From Kalaharituber pfeilii (lineage: Eukaryota > Ascomycota > Pezizomycetes > Pezizales > Pezizaceae): a stretch of 64,000 nt of DNA. Positions within the stretch are counted from its first letter, which is position 1. Every line of letters starts with the position of its first letter. The translations under genes were made by a program, and so were the position numbers. Shown here piece by piece: positions 45,973 to 57,728 of the stretch. The notes under the pieces were generated by a model, which saw only the letters and a list, made by a program, of their open reading frames with translations, did no database searches and was not told the origin of the DNA. The stretch lies in NCBI GenBank assembly GCA_015179045.1, contig WHUZ01000035.1, positions 124,001-188,000 on the forward strand, read 5' to 3'.

Positions 45973-47619
45973 CTCGCTACACATTTATAATTACATGTAC
46001 AGCTCACTTGCTTATCTCAATCCCGAAGTTTACCGATGCCCACAGGTGCAATTCTTGTTTCTGCGTTTCAACATTGGTTGGTTATGACTGTCTATGACTT
46101 AGCTAGAGTCTAGCTTGCTAGGTCCGTATGTTGTCAATTGCAGAAAACCTCGCCATAGCCCCTAGGGCGGCACGCGAGTATTGATATTAAAAAAAAAAAA
46201 AAAAAAATCACTTACAACGCTTGGTCTTGCCAATGGATTCTCCTTGGTCCTCATAGGTCGACAAGACCTGCTCTTGCAATGCGCGTTGGCGTACATGTAT
46301 GCGACCTGCGTTTTTCTTACAGATGAAGTTGGATCTGGAAAATCCCTAATTAGGAAATATGGCGTCAAGAGGCGTTACTCTAATAGCCACGCCCCACCCA
46401 GATAAATACATGTATGCCTGGACTTCATCTTTCTGTTAGAAGATCTTGAGAGTAGGCGGATGGCGTAATTCTGCATGAGGTGCAATAGGATTGGAGAGCT
46501 GGGGATTATGATTCAAGCAAATTTGCGGGAGTTGTCAAGGTTTGATTCATACATCGAATAGAATGAGATACTTGAATGTTGTACTCCCCTGATCATGATC
46601 CACTGTGGGACTGTCCACGGATGTGTGCTCCAGTTTGTAAGTATGGGCGCGAGGCTGGAGTGAATAAGGCGTGTGTGCCTACGAGGAGTACATGAACCCG
46701 AAAGATGAATGGACTGGTGGGATTGATGGAGTGAGTCATGCCTACCTCTCTACAGATTATAAGCAGATACATGGGAGTGCTATTGTGAGTATGGTGTGAT
46801 GTGTTCTATACTGTGAAGTTTCTGACTCCATCTTCATATGTTGATAGGAAGAGGGGCGGAGGAGCACTGGGTTCATGGAACACATTCGATTAGATAGGGT
46901 TCTTTCTGCAAGAAAGTTGCTTCACATTAACATGCGCCACCCTGCCTAGTTTGCTGCTTTATGCAGCTTTTTTCTTTCTATTTTTCTTCTTTTGTGGTCC
47001 CTCTTTTTCCTGCTTTTTAAGATGTTGGTCCTCGAGATGAACTAAGGGCTGAGAGCCAGACTGGACTGGGAGCATAAAATGTTAAGATGTTCCGCATTGT
47101 GTCGTACGTTGGCCAGGAATGACTTTTCTGCAAGTCGTGCATTCGTCGACGTACAAATACGCACACACTAGAACTCCACAACGAGCAGCACAAGAAAAGA
47201 ATATTCAGGATCCACGTGACATAGGCAGAAGCTACCTTGTTCGGTAATATCCAGAAATAAAGAATAACTACCCGCGACCAGTTGCAGCAAGCCCTTGATA
47301 AAGCTTCTCTTTTGGGTGTAGATAGCTGGCAAACACGTAAACTTACATGAGAGTAACAAGTGATGATGTATGTTTTGTACACGTAGCTCTAGTTATCATT
47401 CCACCCACTGTTACATGCTATAATTCTCGATGATACTCTATCAATAGGCTGCATGGATTGCAAGGAGCTTTGCATATATATGCATAGTCAGACCGTGACA
47501 CTCCGATTACGGCCACGTGCCTCGTCTCCGGCCTTCATTATGACCAGGTTACACGAGCCATTGGAGATATATCCCACTTCAAGTGGAGCGTCCTGTCCAT
47601 TCCAGAATGATGGTCCCCC
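45391..47619. other. Intergenic with long A/T runs
   Basis: Contains the 3' flank of the C2H2 gene and homopolymers (T run near 45944-45972, A run near 46189-46207). The 46189 run follows a GC-rich segment (GGGCGGCACGCGAG) that might be another diverged SINE-like end. No gene is supported. Confidence 0.4.
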
Positions 47620-47690
47620 TTTTTTTTTTTTTTTTTTTTTTTTTCCCACGTAGCCCCGCTTGCAGCTGTTCGCCATGGCAGGGCAAGATA
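47620..47690 (-). repeat. SINE-like repeat copy B
   Basis: On the minus strand the core TTGCCCTGCCATGGCGAACA is followed by GCAAGCGGGGCTACGTGGG and a 25-nt A tail (T run 47620-47644). It is almost identical to copies A and C but in the opposite orientation, as expected of a dispersed polyadenylated retroelement. Confidence 0.6.
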
Positions 47691-48585
47691 GTCCCCTGAA
47701 ATGGTGTCGATGAGGGTGTAATCATGCAGACAAGACAGCCTATAGCTATATCCTAGAGAAAGGTTAGCAGCATTTGCACTCAATGTTATATGTAGGCTTG
47801 TATCAGGCAGTGGTACGTCATATCAAGTGATATCCAGTGAAGCCTATCAGTGTTTGGAAAGGTTGTGCGTTCTACAAAGTGACTGTTCGGACAATTTTCC
47901 AATCCCGGTTGTATCAATATGTTTTGTGTAATGCTTAAACTATAGTGTTTGGGTAGGCATCAGATATTGAGGCCTAAAATGACCTCTTTGTATGACCTGC
48001 CGCTTGATTTATTACTAGTCAATATAATGTCAGCTGTGTAAACACCGGCCTTGTTCTCAGAATTAGGACAAGATGCAAGAACTCTGCTATATCCAGAGCG
48101 TGTGAGCAAGCTAGCTCTTTGCATGACTGCAACCAAGCCGGATATCTGCGGCCGGTGACACTTCAAACGTGAACATTATGCTTATAGGCTGTATACCGTT
48201 GCTTTTATGGCATCGTTTCTGAGCTTGAGGTTGCCATATTGTATGACACTGTTTTATGTCAGTGCTACATCCTTTATGCAGTTGTTCAACTAATGTCGGT
48301 TATAAATGAATTTGAAACAAAAGACCGACATCATACACATATACACCCAATGATATGAAAAGAATATATATATGGATGATGCAACATCTGTTTGTAGCAT
48401 ACTGGCCATGAAGGCCGGCTGGGCCGGGCAAGGCAAGTGCCTATTTCCAAGTCATTATCTTCCACTAGGGCCGAGATTGGAAATTAGATATATCAGCCTC
48501 GAGCGTACAGTAATGCTCTCAAGTCGCTGTATAAACAAATACATCTGAGGCCACCCGCACACAGAGGGATCCTGGCTTGGGCACT
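47691..48585. other. Intergenic, possibly body of SINE-like copy B
   Basis: No gene is supported. The part next to 47690 could be the 5' body of the minus-strand SINE-like copy, but I cannot see clear A and B boxes. Confidence 0.35.
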
Positions 48586-48650
48586 TTCCGTGCCATAGGC
48601 TGGTAGCATGTATGCAGGGTTACGCGACCCGATAAAAAAAAAAAAAAAAG
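48586..48650 (+). repeat. SINE-like repeat copy E
   Basis: A diverged copy with GTGCCATAGGCTGGTAGCAT, then GCAGGGTTACGCGACCCGAT and an A-rich tail interrupted by G and T. It is followed within 35 bp by another copy. Confidence 0.45.
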
Positions 48651-48682
48651 AAAGAAATAAAAAAATTAAGAAAAAAATAAAT

Positions 48683-48729
48683 TCCCTGCCATAGGCTTGT
48701 AGCTTGTATGGGGGTTATATGAACAATAA

Positions 48730-48765
<36 letters not shown>

Positions 48766-48785
48766 AAAAAAAAAAAAAAAAAAAA
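48683..48785 (+). repeat. SINE-like repeat copy D with AAAG tail
   Basis: A diverged copy (CCCTGCCATAGGCTTGTAGC, GGGGGTTATATGAAC) whose tail has become about eleven AAAG units followed by pure A. C-to-T changes relative to copy C suggest RIP or ordinary decay. Confidence 0.5.
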
Positions 48786-48912
48786 GGTCACTAGTTTAGA
48801 CTCAGCATCCAACACTCTCGAGTTTGGCCTACTACCCATTACCAATTGCCCTGCCATGACGAGCAGCCGCAAGCGGGGTCACGCGACAAAAAAAAAAAAA
48901 AAAAAAAAAAAA
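48786..48912 (+). repeat. SINE-like repeat copy C, possibly with body
   Basis: The core TTGCCCTGCCATGACGAGCA is followed by GCAAGCGGGGTCACGCGAC and a ~24-nt A tail. The preceding 55 bp contain AGTTTAGACTC, which could be a mutated tRNA-type B box (GGTTCGANTC), making a tRNA-derived SINE plausible. That part is inference. Confidence 0.5.
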
Positions 48913-51397
48913 CCATTTACCAATTGATGCGCTGATACAAACACAGCAATCTTATCGCTCTGGAGAGCAGGATGCAAATTTTTGTCACCAGGGGACGTTT
49001 TTTTTGTATGTAGTTGCACAGATACCTGTTTCGGGCCGTAAGAACTTTGTCTAGGGACCCTGCCTTAGCAATTAGTGATAAGCGGTTTACGTGATGGGCA
49101 AAAAAAGAAAAAATAAAATAAAATAAAATAGAAACAATTGGCCAACTTGCTGAGGGAGCCGGATATCTCCAGCCCCTCAGGTATTTGCGTAGGTTCCACG
49201 AGCTGGAACCTTGGTGGTACTTGCAATTGTTCGTCCATGTTCCTTTGGCACGCAGAGTTTGCAACAGCTAATCGATGTAGTAATTTCGGTAGGACTCAAT
49301 GATAACTTAACGACGAGAACGGCGTAACGACCACTAGACAAGTTAAACTTGCCAAGTGGCCCTGCATAGAAAGTGGCGACAATCAGTCCAGGAAATCATG
49401 CACTGATCCACGTTTTTAGCATGCATGCGTTCATGATGCACTCGAAAAAGCATTATACTTACCAGCCATAGCCAAGAAACCCATGTTTTGGTTCTATAGT
49501 CGTAAATCAGCGGATAGTCAGCGCCTTAGAACAGTTCAGTTTCAAGTTGAACCTTAAGCATCGCTGTGCGGCTGAGCTCGATGCGCATGTAGCGTGTGCG
49601 AAATACGAAATTGTCAGCCTATAAAAGTACATAGACAGCCGGCAACCTACTGTGGAGTAGAGTACTCTAACATGTTGGGCCTATCGGACCAATCATAAGC
49701 TTGATTGATCTCACAGGCTCTTTCTCGCCCTGTCTTACTGCATGCAAGTGCCGAAATCTGGTAACTCGGGAACTTTACTTGAGGCCAGCCAACTGAACGT
49801 TTGTGATAAAAGCATGATTATAACTTAGGCCCATGAGCAATTGTCGATTGATAGGCATCAGCAGTAACACGGCTAAAGTATCATGACCATCTTAATTTAG
49901 CTGGTCTGACTTAAAGGAACAAGAAGGTAGTCGGACAGAAAGACTTGGTTAGGTGTTCCAAACCTATTCTCGTTCCAAACATACCTATATAAAGCGAACC
50001 TTGAATATCACCAATTTCGGAGAGGATTGCTATTTCAGGTCCATATTTACCCACATATAATTTGAGAGTTTACCTGCAGTAAGCAGGAATGAAGTGGTTA
50101 CACTTGGAAGGCGTTTTTAGAGTGAATGGAGGTACCAACCTTCCATGACCAAAGTCTATTTAGCAGACCTAATCGGTGCCCCATCATGGTCACGTCCATG
50201 GACAAAAGATTTCGCGTAGCCTCACTGCTTCACATCTAATAAGAACAACTCTTCGCAACAAATGGGAAGGAGTATCTACCCTCAGTTATGGGTTATCGAT
50301 GAAGCATTGCTGTACTTACCCTATTTGTCGACGTGTAAGAACCTGCAAGTGTCGGCCTGGGATTTGGTTTGAGGGGTTCGGAAAGAGTCTAAGCGTCAGG
50401 AGATGATTGAAGATGTGTACTGGTTCCATAGGCGTAGAGACACCGCATGAGCCTATAGTTGTAGTATGATTATGCGGTGCATTCTTGAAAACACCTTCAT
50501 ATGTAGATCCAGATCTCCGCCTTGCAAGGGGATTCACTCTCGGAAATAGGCAAATGTGGAGTAAAGTATGCAAGAGGATACGTGTAATAGATTTATATAA
50601 CAGATACAAGAAGGATGGGGTAAGGGGTACTGCTGTATACAGTGTTGAAGAGGATTTGTTACGGCCTTGCCTGTTCTCGCTCCAGCCTTGCCCGAAGATA
50701 GTCTGGTTTCACCCAGGCAACCGCCAAAGGTGTATATACATATGTAGCGCAACTAGTTACTTGTCTCTAGAACCCATAGGCTACTAGTACCTGTGAGGGA
50801 TTCTTCTCCAACCTGATCTACCTCATGTATTCTCGTTCTTACCTCTTGGGTCGCGTGCTCTGTAATTTCTTATTGGTACATTATGTAGAGTAGCATCAGA
50901 TAAGCCAGCCTTAGAAAATCTCTATCATGTCTAATCGCGATAGGCCTGGGGCCCTCCCTTCACAAGAACGGGGGACCAGAGGCCTACTTAAGTATTCCAT
51001 CTTCTCGTTAAACGTCCTCCTTCCCTGCTCTTGTAGCTTGTATGCGGGGTTACGTAATGACCCGCCACCCTAGTCAGACTACCCCCCCCGCCCCCCCTCC
51101 CAACCACCCATTTAGAAATGAAATAAAATAAAATGAAAAAAGTCCTCCAGGTGGATCATGACGCCAAGAAAGTTGCCAAGCCGAGCCCCGCCACCAACCC
51201 TATCCACCTACCTCCATTGGCTTATGCGTGACATGGCAGTGGCTCAGCCGCAGAACTTTTACCCACACTGCTCTTGAGCTTCTCAACATCGAACTGGTAA
51301 TTCGAACTCAAGACAGCATCACCACCACGAGACGTATTTTAGAATTGCCGCTGTGTTTCGCTTGCATAAGTCGACGTCTGTCAGTAATTAGCTTCCG
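48913..51397. other. Intergenic; promoter of the EI24-like gene at its right end
   Basis: No gene is supported between 48.9 and 51.4 kb. A SINE-like fragment is listed at 51021. The last 200 bp include an inverted CCAAT (ATTGG near 51218-51222), a common fungal promoter element, before the EI24-like start codon. Confidence 0.4.
51021..51070 (+). repeat. SINE-like repeat copy F (fragment)
   Basis: Contains TTGTAGCTTGTATGCGGGGT followed by TACGTAATGACCCGC, matching the diverged copies D and E. It has no A tail, although an AAATAAAATAAAATG stretch lies 50 bp further on. Confidence 0.4.
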
Positions 51398-52348
51398 ATG
51401 ACACAGTATTACAGCCACAACCAACCCACACAGGCTGGTTACTCCCCTATCCCTGACCACCCATCAGAGCATGCGAGTCTTTTGCCATCTCAAGTCCCTC
51501 CTCCATACAGCCCTTATCCACCTAACCCTTATGGAATCCCGCATCACCCCCGCGCAAATAGCCGCGGTCATCGACACTCCCCTCCTGCATTTTTGTTCGT
51601 CTTTGCTGGAATGTATCACTTTGCACGCCATGCACACCTTTGGCCGCCCTTCATCAAACGCATCCCCAAGCTCCTTACTATCAGCATTATCGTCACTACA
51701 GTCCTCTTCATCTTCACCTACCTTCCACAAGTTGCGCTGCTTGCGTTCTTTCACGGGCCGCTTGCCTGGGTGAACGCTGCGTTTATGGTCCTAAACGAGG
51801 CTGCAACGATAATCACCTTTGTCGCAGAAAACTTTATGGTAGAAGAGGGACTTGTAGACGTCTTCGACGCGGTGTTACTCGACCATGGATTGGGCGAGCT
51901 TGTTGTGACTGCCCGAGAAGTCAACTTCAATGCTCCAAACTCTACGAAGGCTTTGGGCCGATACACAAAGTCTCCATATCTACGCTTTTCCTTTACATTG
52001 ACGTGCAAATTTTTGCTCACGCTACTGTTGAACTTTATACCCGTCGTCGGTCCATTTCTGTATGTTATTGGTCAGGGCTATTTGTCTGGCCCTTTGGCAC
52101 ACTATAGATATTTCCAGCTGAAAGGCTGGAGTCGCAAACAGGAAAAACAATGGACTCGAAAGCGCGTTTGGGCGTATCTTGCATTTGGAACAGTACATAT
52201 CACCTTTCAGCTTTTCCCAATCCTGAGCATTTTCTTCTTGTTTACGACTGCTGCAGGAGCCGGGCTGTGGACAGTGGAGATTGAAAGGAGGGAAGGCATT
52301 CTGAGGGAAGGAGAAGATGAAAGGGAAAGGCTATGCCATAGGTTCTAG
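51398..52348 (+). CDS. EI24/Rrt8-like multipass membrane protein
   Basis: An intronless 316-residue frame. The first ~60 residues are Pro/Tyr-rich and cytosolic-looking. Hydrophobic segments follow at about residues 64-75, 92-135, 195-235 and 257-290. The stretch NFIPVVGPFLYVIGQGYLSG, followed by PLAHYRYFQLKGWS, is characteristic of the EI24/CysZ-like family. In fungi this family includes the lipid-droplet and spore-wall proteins Rrt8, Lds1 and Lds2. Those proteins affect outer spore wall assembly in yeast; the role here is inferred only from family membership. The C-terminus is acidic and charged. No lesion is seen, and the gene stands alone among repeat relics, so it is probably conserved by selection. 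Confidence 0.8.
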   Translation: MTQYYSHNQPTQAGYSPIPDHPSEHASLLPSQVPPPYSPYPPNPYGIPHHPRANSRGHRHSPPAFLFVFAGMYHFARHAHLWPPFIKRIPKLLTISIIVTTVLFIFTYLPQVALLAFFHGPLAWVNAAFMVLNEAATIITFVAENFMVEEGLVDVFDAVLLDHGLGELVVTAREVNFNAPNSTKALGRYTKSPYLRFSFTLTCKFLLTLLLNFIPVVGPFLYVIGQGYLSGPLAHYRYFQLKGWSRKQEKQWTRKRVWAYLAFGTVHITFQLFPILSIFFLFTTAAGAGLWTVEIERREGILREGEDERERLCHRF

Positions 52349-54800
52349 GAGCACATTTTCCCTTTCAGTGGTATACTGCTCACAGGCCTGTCCTTCATAC
52401 GAAACTCAACACTAACGTGGGGCATACACGGATCTTGAGAGCGGCCAAACATCGTCCGGCATATATATGCGAAGATTAGCATTGGTGAGGAGTTGAAGGT
52501 TGATTATCGTATATCATACGTAAATTGAATCCAGAAGATGTATTGCATGTCATGTAGATAATGCCTACAGTAAATGTTCTACTTGATCATTCAGTTTTGT
52601 AACTGTAGATATTGTGGAGGAAAAAGGGCATAGATTTTGATGGTCCTTGGGCGATTAGCTGTACCGAAACTGACAGTCAATGCTAAACGATCATTGGCGA
52701 ATTATTCCTAGATAGGAAGTAATTGACACCCAACAAACTAGCCGATGATTGTGCTCAATGGAAACGTCTCTTCTTTATGCCCCTTTCCCTCCAGAGTAGG
52801 TATTAACCTAGTCTTGTCCTCCCTATTCTGCCAATATGGCAATTGTTTTTCTGAATACGCTACCTTTCTAAAACATTACTCACGCTAGCGTTGAAGTCGG
52901 CTGAGGCCAATACATATGCATGTTATATTAAGGAATTGACTTGAGAGCGTGACTACGCTGCATTTACTAGTATGAACAGGGATATTGAAGTACACTTACC
53001 CCATGCAGATCCCCAGCCTGGCACTAGCCACTCGGCCTTGGCACGTGACCACTCCACCTCAGCTCTGTGAAAGGACATATTACATGTCGGAGTGCTGGGT
53101 ATGAAAACACCATACGGATAGTCTTGGCCATATGGCCATATCGAAACAGGTTCCAATTATACGATCAGCAATACTAATGAAGCTATTGCCATGAGAGGAC
53201 AAGCAGTACAATTGGAATCATGGTCACAGACATAGCAACATATTTCAACGTTGGTTGATGATGATGCTGCTTTTTTACAGGGGATTGTTACAATAATCAC
53301 AAACTAGCCGCGGAATTGAGGACCTAAGGGCCAAAATTTGAGAAGTCAGCAACTAGCTCAGCAACATCTATCATGAACCAACACACACAACATATGGTGA
53401 CAACAGATAGCGAGATACACCTAAGGCAAGATCACTGTATGATTGTAGAGATATGCCATCCAGTGTATATTGTTCTAAATATTGATTAAGTCCGCTCCCA
53501 TGCTATAAACGACCATCATTTCGACATCCCTCTACTGGACCAAACTAACGTGCACTAGACCATCCGGAGTAACCACTGCATGATATTTTCAATTGATGTT
53601 TACTGTATTGTCTTCCACCATGCACTGGTTCTTCTGCCATTTGCTCACTCGCGGCCATTATAACCAAGCAACGTTAAAATTGTGCTAGTCATATAACTGC
53701 ATCGATAAATAACCTCTAGCTGAGGTATTCAAAGTTGACTTTCACAATTTGGTTAAACCAAATTCTCCGCTCACTCACAGTATGAAATTGATACTTTTAG
53801 ATACCTTCAGAATTCCTTTATTGATCTATGCTAATTCCCCGCTGCTCCGGATGTTGAGATATCGCTGTGGGGGGGGGAATATTGTTAAAGTCAACTTTGA
53901 ATGCCCTTACTATGTGCTTCAAATTAAATATGCGTTGAGCATATTTACTATACAATTTTCTTTAATGTTTAAAGGCTTATTATTCCCCTCTACTTCACCA
54001 CTCCCCGAATAGAATAAAAGAAATATAATTATAGATAAAAATAAATAAATAAATAAATAAATCCAAATACTATTATTGTAGTAAATACTAAATTTTGAAA
54101 AACCAATATCCTCATTTCCCATTAGCCACAACATCATGAATTACATATATTTAGATAAAAGAATCACTAAATCTGTCAAGTACAAAAATTCTAGTACCAG
54201 TAACTGCTGATTTATTACAGTATTATATATACAATCTCTGGGTCCACTAGTATACTCCCCGCCCTCTGAATTATAATGCCCTGTCAGAGTCTAGAATTTA
54301 TTAGAAACTTTTCCACCAAACTTGATGGAACTTGTTGAAAGAACCTATACACAAGTTGGGCAATTTTCTTTCTTTCCTTCTTTCTTTCTTTTTTTTATGT
54401 TGTTGGAGGGGGTGGGAGGTATTGTATTTCTAATTCATACAATTATACAGAAAGCTATGCTGCTCCAAGCTTTTCATCGCACAAAACTCTTCAAAACCAA
54501 AGTCTGCTTCCTGCCCGGGGGCAGTTGTCTCACGCATTTGGAATCTCAAAAAAGGCTTTTTGTCTGATAGTATACGTATACGTTCCCTCCAACGAGTCTA
54601 CGGACAAAAACAAGCAGGATTCCCCAGAAGCCAAAGCTTGCTTATCATCGATTATCAATTTTTTTCAGGCAGACGCCCCTCGGAATTTTGGTACGAGTCT
54701 TGATACATTAGAATGTAGTGTAGAGGACTATAGAAGCCCTTCCTTTGCTGAGCTGCTCAGGAATTGCTGGTGCACAGGAGATAAGAAGATAGCAGGGGGG
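52349..54800. other. Gene-free AT-rich stretch
   Basis: No supported gene. It includes an (AAAT)n tract near 54040-54060 and a CTTT-rich tract near 54367-54395. Frames at 53749-54012 and 54322-54567 are short and lack domains. Confidence 0.4.
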
Positions 54801-54826
54801 TTTCTACGGATTTTATCAGCCACTTT

Positions 54827-55018
54827 CCATTATAGCAAGAACAATTTGTATGTAGATAAAAATAACTTCCTAGAGTTTTTTTTCTCCATTACACTATTGG
54901 TGCGATTTCATTATAGCAAAGTCAAATTGCATGGGAATGGAAATCCAAGAGCACAGTGTATTCATAATAGCAAGGTTTTCACTATAGCAGGGTTCATTAT
55001 AGCAAGGTCGGACTGTAA
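54827..55018. mobile_element. Pogo/Tigger-like element end (relic), second copy
   Basis: A series of ATTATAGCAA motifs (54830, 54911, 54964 as CATAATAGCAAGG, 54981 as ACTATAGCAGG) leads to the terminal TATAGCAAGGTCGGACTGTA at 54998-55017. The terminal 21-mer differs from that at 34561-34581 by one base. Repeated sub-terminal motifs plus a shared terminus indicate two members of one DNA-transposon family. No opposite end or transposase is visible. Confidence 0.5.
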
Positions 55019-56449
55019 ATTGCGGGCTTAGTCTTTGAGACAACTGCAAGCATATCACCACACAACGCTGCAGGATTACCCAGGTAACTAGGTAATTGTA
55101 ATCCGTCACTCAGCACAGCGTAAAGGATTTGTTTGGTTTCAGAAAATTTCCAGTTTTCTTTTTTTTAACCCCCTAAGACCCCATGACACTAGACGCCAAA
55201 TATCTATCTCGTTAAGTTATGCAAACAAGGGGGTATGCTCTAGCTCTTCGTATGTCCATTGGCCTATTGTTGCGAAACAGACCAGCTTGCTGCAGATGGC
55301 ATATATGTGAAGGCGGGGAAATGTTGAAGCTTGTAATTTGAGTAAGCCTTAGTAATATCCATGCGGAGTTGTAGGAGCCATGGAAATATCGCCTTCATCG
55401 CATTAACGTTATCACTATCTTGTTTCCGGATATGCATTGTGCGCAAACTCCCCCAATGGGGGAAGGCTTGGCATTATACGCGCTATGTAAATTATAGTCA
55501 CTTCTTCGTCTAATATTCCAGTCGCTAGGGCAGCATAGGTTAGCTATGCGCAACCCAAAGCAGCATTGGGGACGGCTCCGGGACGGCTCCGGGACGGCTC
55601 CCCCAGCTCACTCAGTATTGAGAAACATCCAGGGTCAAGTTAGGTGAATTGCCAGAGGAACGGAACTCCGCTTGCGCAACCCCGCTTGTGACCCTGATGC
55701 AACTGGAATCCTAACTACTGGAGTGGGGGCGCACACTAGTATAAGCGACCCACTTTCCCGGGAATTTGGCACGGATGGTCATTGGTTGATAACTCAAAGA
55801 AAACCGCCCTGTCAATAAATGAGTAGAAATAAAAAACCACATGTTCCGTGCCCTACGAACATGCTACCCAGTTGATTTGCATGTCCTTTCGACCATGAGG
55901 CATCATTTCCCATTGATGCATTAGTCCTCGTTAGCTATGGAGCGCGCGAAGCAGGACTCTATGACAAATCAAGCTCTGTGTGTGGAGGATGCTTGAGGTT
56001 ATGCTGCTTTAGAATCCCTCGGTTGGGACTTCAAATTCCGCTAGAGGGGTCCCAACCAAAACTAACCGGAGGCTGCGCCAGCCTTTTTTTTTTTTGCTTC
56101 AAGTAGTTTCAATTACGGAATTGGGGTCTAACGTCCTCAATCCACGTTTGGATTGAAGAAATGTAAGTTACCACCTGGCGACTGGATCGGCTCCTTACCA
56201 ATACATGCTTGTACGTACTAGTACAACAGCTCGTGGATACTTGGATTACATAAGGCGAGCTGGGGGAGGGGGAGGGGGAGGGGGAGGGGGAGGGGGAGGG
56301 GGAAGGGCTAGATTGCGTAAATCAAGGGCTGATGTTGACTTCCCTTGACTTCCTTTGTTGAAAGGGTTCACATACTAACTCCCTCCAATCCACCATTACC
56401 CCTCCCCCCCCCCCCCCGCGCACGCGCCCCTAGCAGTGAAATCTTAGCC
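55019..56449. other. Intergenic with short tandem repeats
   Basis: Holds three tandem GGGACGGCTCC units near 55569-55601 and a seven-unit GGGGGA repeat at 56262-56308. No gene is supported. Confidence 0.45.
56262..56308 (+). repeat. GGGGGA tandem repeat, G-quadruplex capable
   Basis: Seven consecutive hexamers of five G and one A. Any four G runs could stack as a G-quadruplex. It lies about 150 bp from the end of the flavoenzyme pseudogene. Confidence 0.75.
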
Positions 56450-56457
56450 CTCTTGCA

Positions 56458-57728
56458 TTACCCCCTCCCAACTCGTAGCCTCCACTTCCTCTCCACTCCC
56501 CTTCGGCCATCCCATCTCCCTCCACTTCTCCCCCACATCCCCGCATTCCCAGATGTTACCACGCCATTTGGATCTAAAGGACCTTTCAATGTCTCATTAA
56601 ACCTCATTGACGCTCCATTTCCCCAATAATATGTTCCCATCACCTGATGCAGGAACATCAGATGCGTTCTATTCTCCGTACCCCTCCTTTGCCGCATTAG
56701 CTCCCTCACAAAGACCAGTTGAACTATACGCCGCTTTTGGCCCGGATCTGCCCTATCATAAATGATGTTTGCGATGTTGTACCCGGCAACGTACCATATA
56801 GGAAAAGAGTCGACGTTCCACGAAGAAGTTGTCGTCAGGGAAGGTAATCATGTAGGATTGGCTATCGAACCTTGGTTCAAAGTCAGAAATTGAATCTACA
56901 ATTATATAAATTGAACGGGATAAGGGAAATTCACGTTTTAGCGTTCAGCCAGATCCCCATGTTCTTCACAATTCCAAAGTTGCTCTGTCTGAAATTTCCA
57001 TCCGAATATGACCCATTGACGGGCTGGAATGCCTGCCAACTTGGGTTATCCGTGCCGTTCTTGCCCGGCAAAGCATCTATTCCCGTCCGGAGCACCTCTC
57101 CATTCGGCAGAACAACTTCCAGCCCATAGTAATTTCCTAGTGGCCTCCGTACGAAATGCAACAGACTCCTCTGTCGAGTACATTTCCCATAACGCTCCCC
57201 CGCCCAAGTCTGGGGGATCGATCATAGGTGGGTAGCCGGATTTCCAAACTTCGTAGTACAGCTTGAAGTAGCTGACGCCTGGTTCGACCATGCAGGAAGC
57301 GCTGTTGTGGTCGATATTGAGGACTTTGTTCATTCGCTTTCCAAGGTCAACGGCTACGGAACCTCGCACATGGGGAGCAGCACCTCCGTAACACAAGTTG
57401 CGGCCCATTGAGATGGGCCATATGAGCGTAAAGTCCGCATTTGCCCAGTGCACGATGGTTTGGGCACCTTCGGTAGAGGCAGGACATACAATGGCGGATG
57501 AGATTGGATGATCTTGCTCTACATGTAGAATGCATCACGCGTATTTCTGTGCCCCCAAATTCGGCGTTGAATCTTGAATCTAGGGAGGAGAAAACGAAAC
57601 ATACGGATGCCCCATATACCAACCTTCCTTCAACGGCTTACCAATTATTTGCACATGCTTCCCTCCCAATTTCTGCTGGATAACTGCAATAGCAAAATTA
57701 ATCCTCTCCCTGGTTATACCAGGTGGTA
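56458..57728 (-). pseudogene. Vanillyl-alcohol-oxidase-type FAD oxidase pseudogene
   Basis: Pieces of one VAO/4-cresol-dehydrogenase-like flavoenzyme occur in order on the minus strand but in different frames. The N-terminus reads LPPGITRERINFAIAVIQQK and GKPLKEGWYMGHP. Next come SSAIVCPASTE and the FAD-domain core PISMGRNLCYGGAAPHVRGS, VEPGVSYFKLYYEV and DPPDLGGG. A shifted GNVLDRGV follows, then LEVVLPNGEVLRTG and GIVKNMGIWL. The C-terminal part has IIYDRADPGQKRR, FLHQVMGTYYWG and LDPNGVV. Lesions include stops after the TRDAFYM and WLNAKT segments, at least two frameshifts near 57190-57140, and loss of roughly 150-200 residues near 56830. Family members oxidise para-substituted phenols. 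This copy cannot make an active enzyme. The neighbouring transporter at 59.5 kb is intact. Confidence 0.85.

Noticed and set aside
48729..48775. AAAG array as a possible CRISPR-like or structured repeat
   Set aside because: It is a simple microsatellite grown from a poly(A) tail, without spacers.
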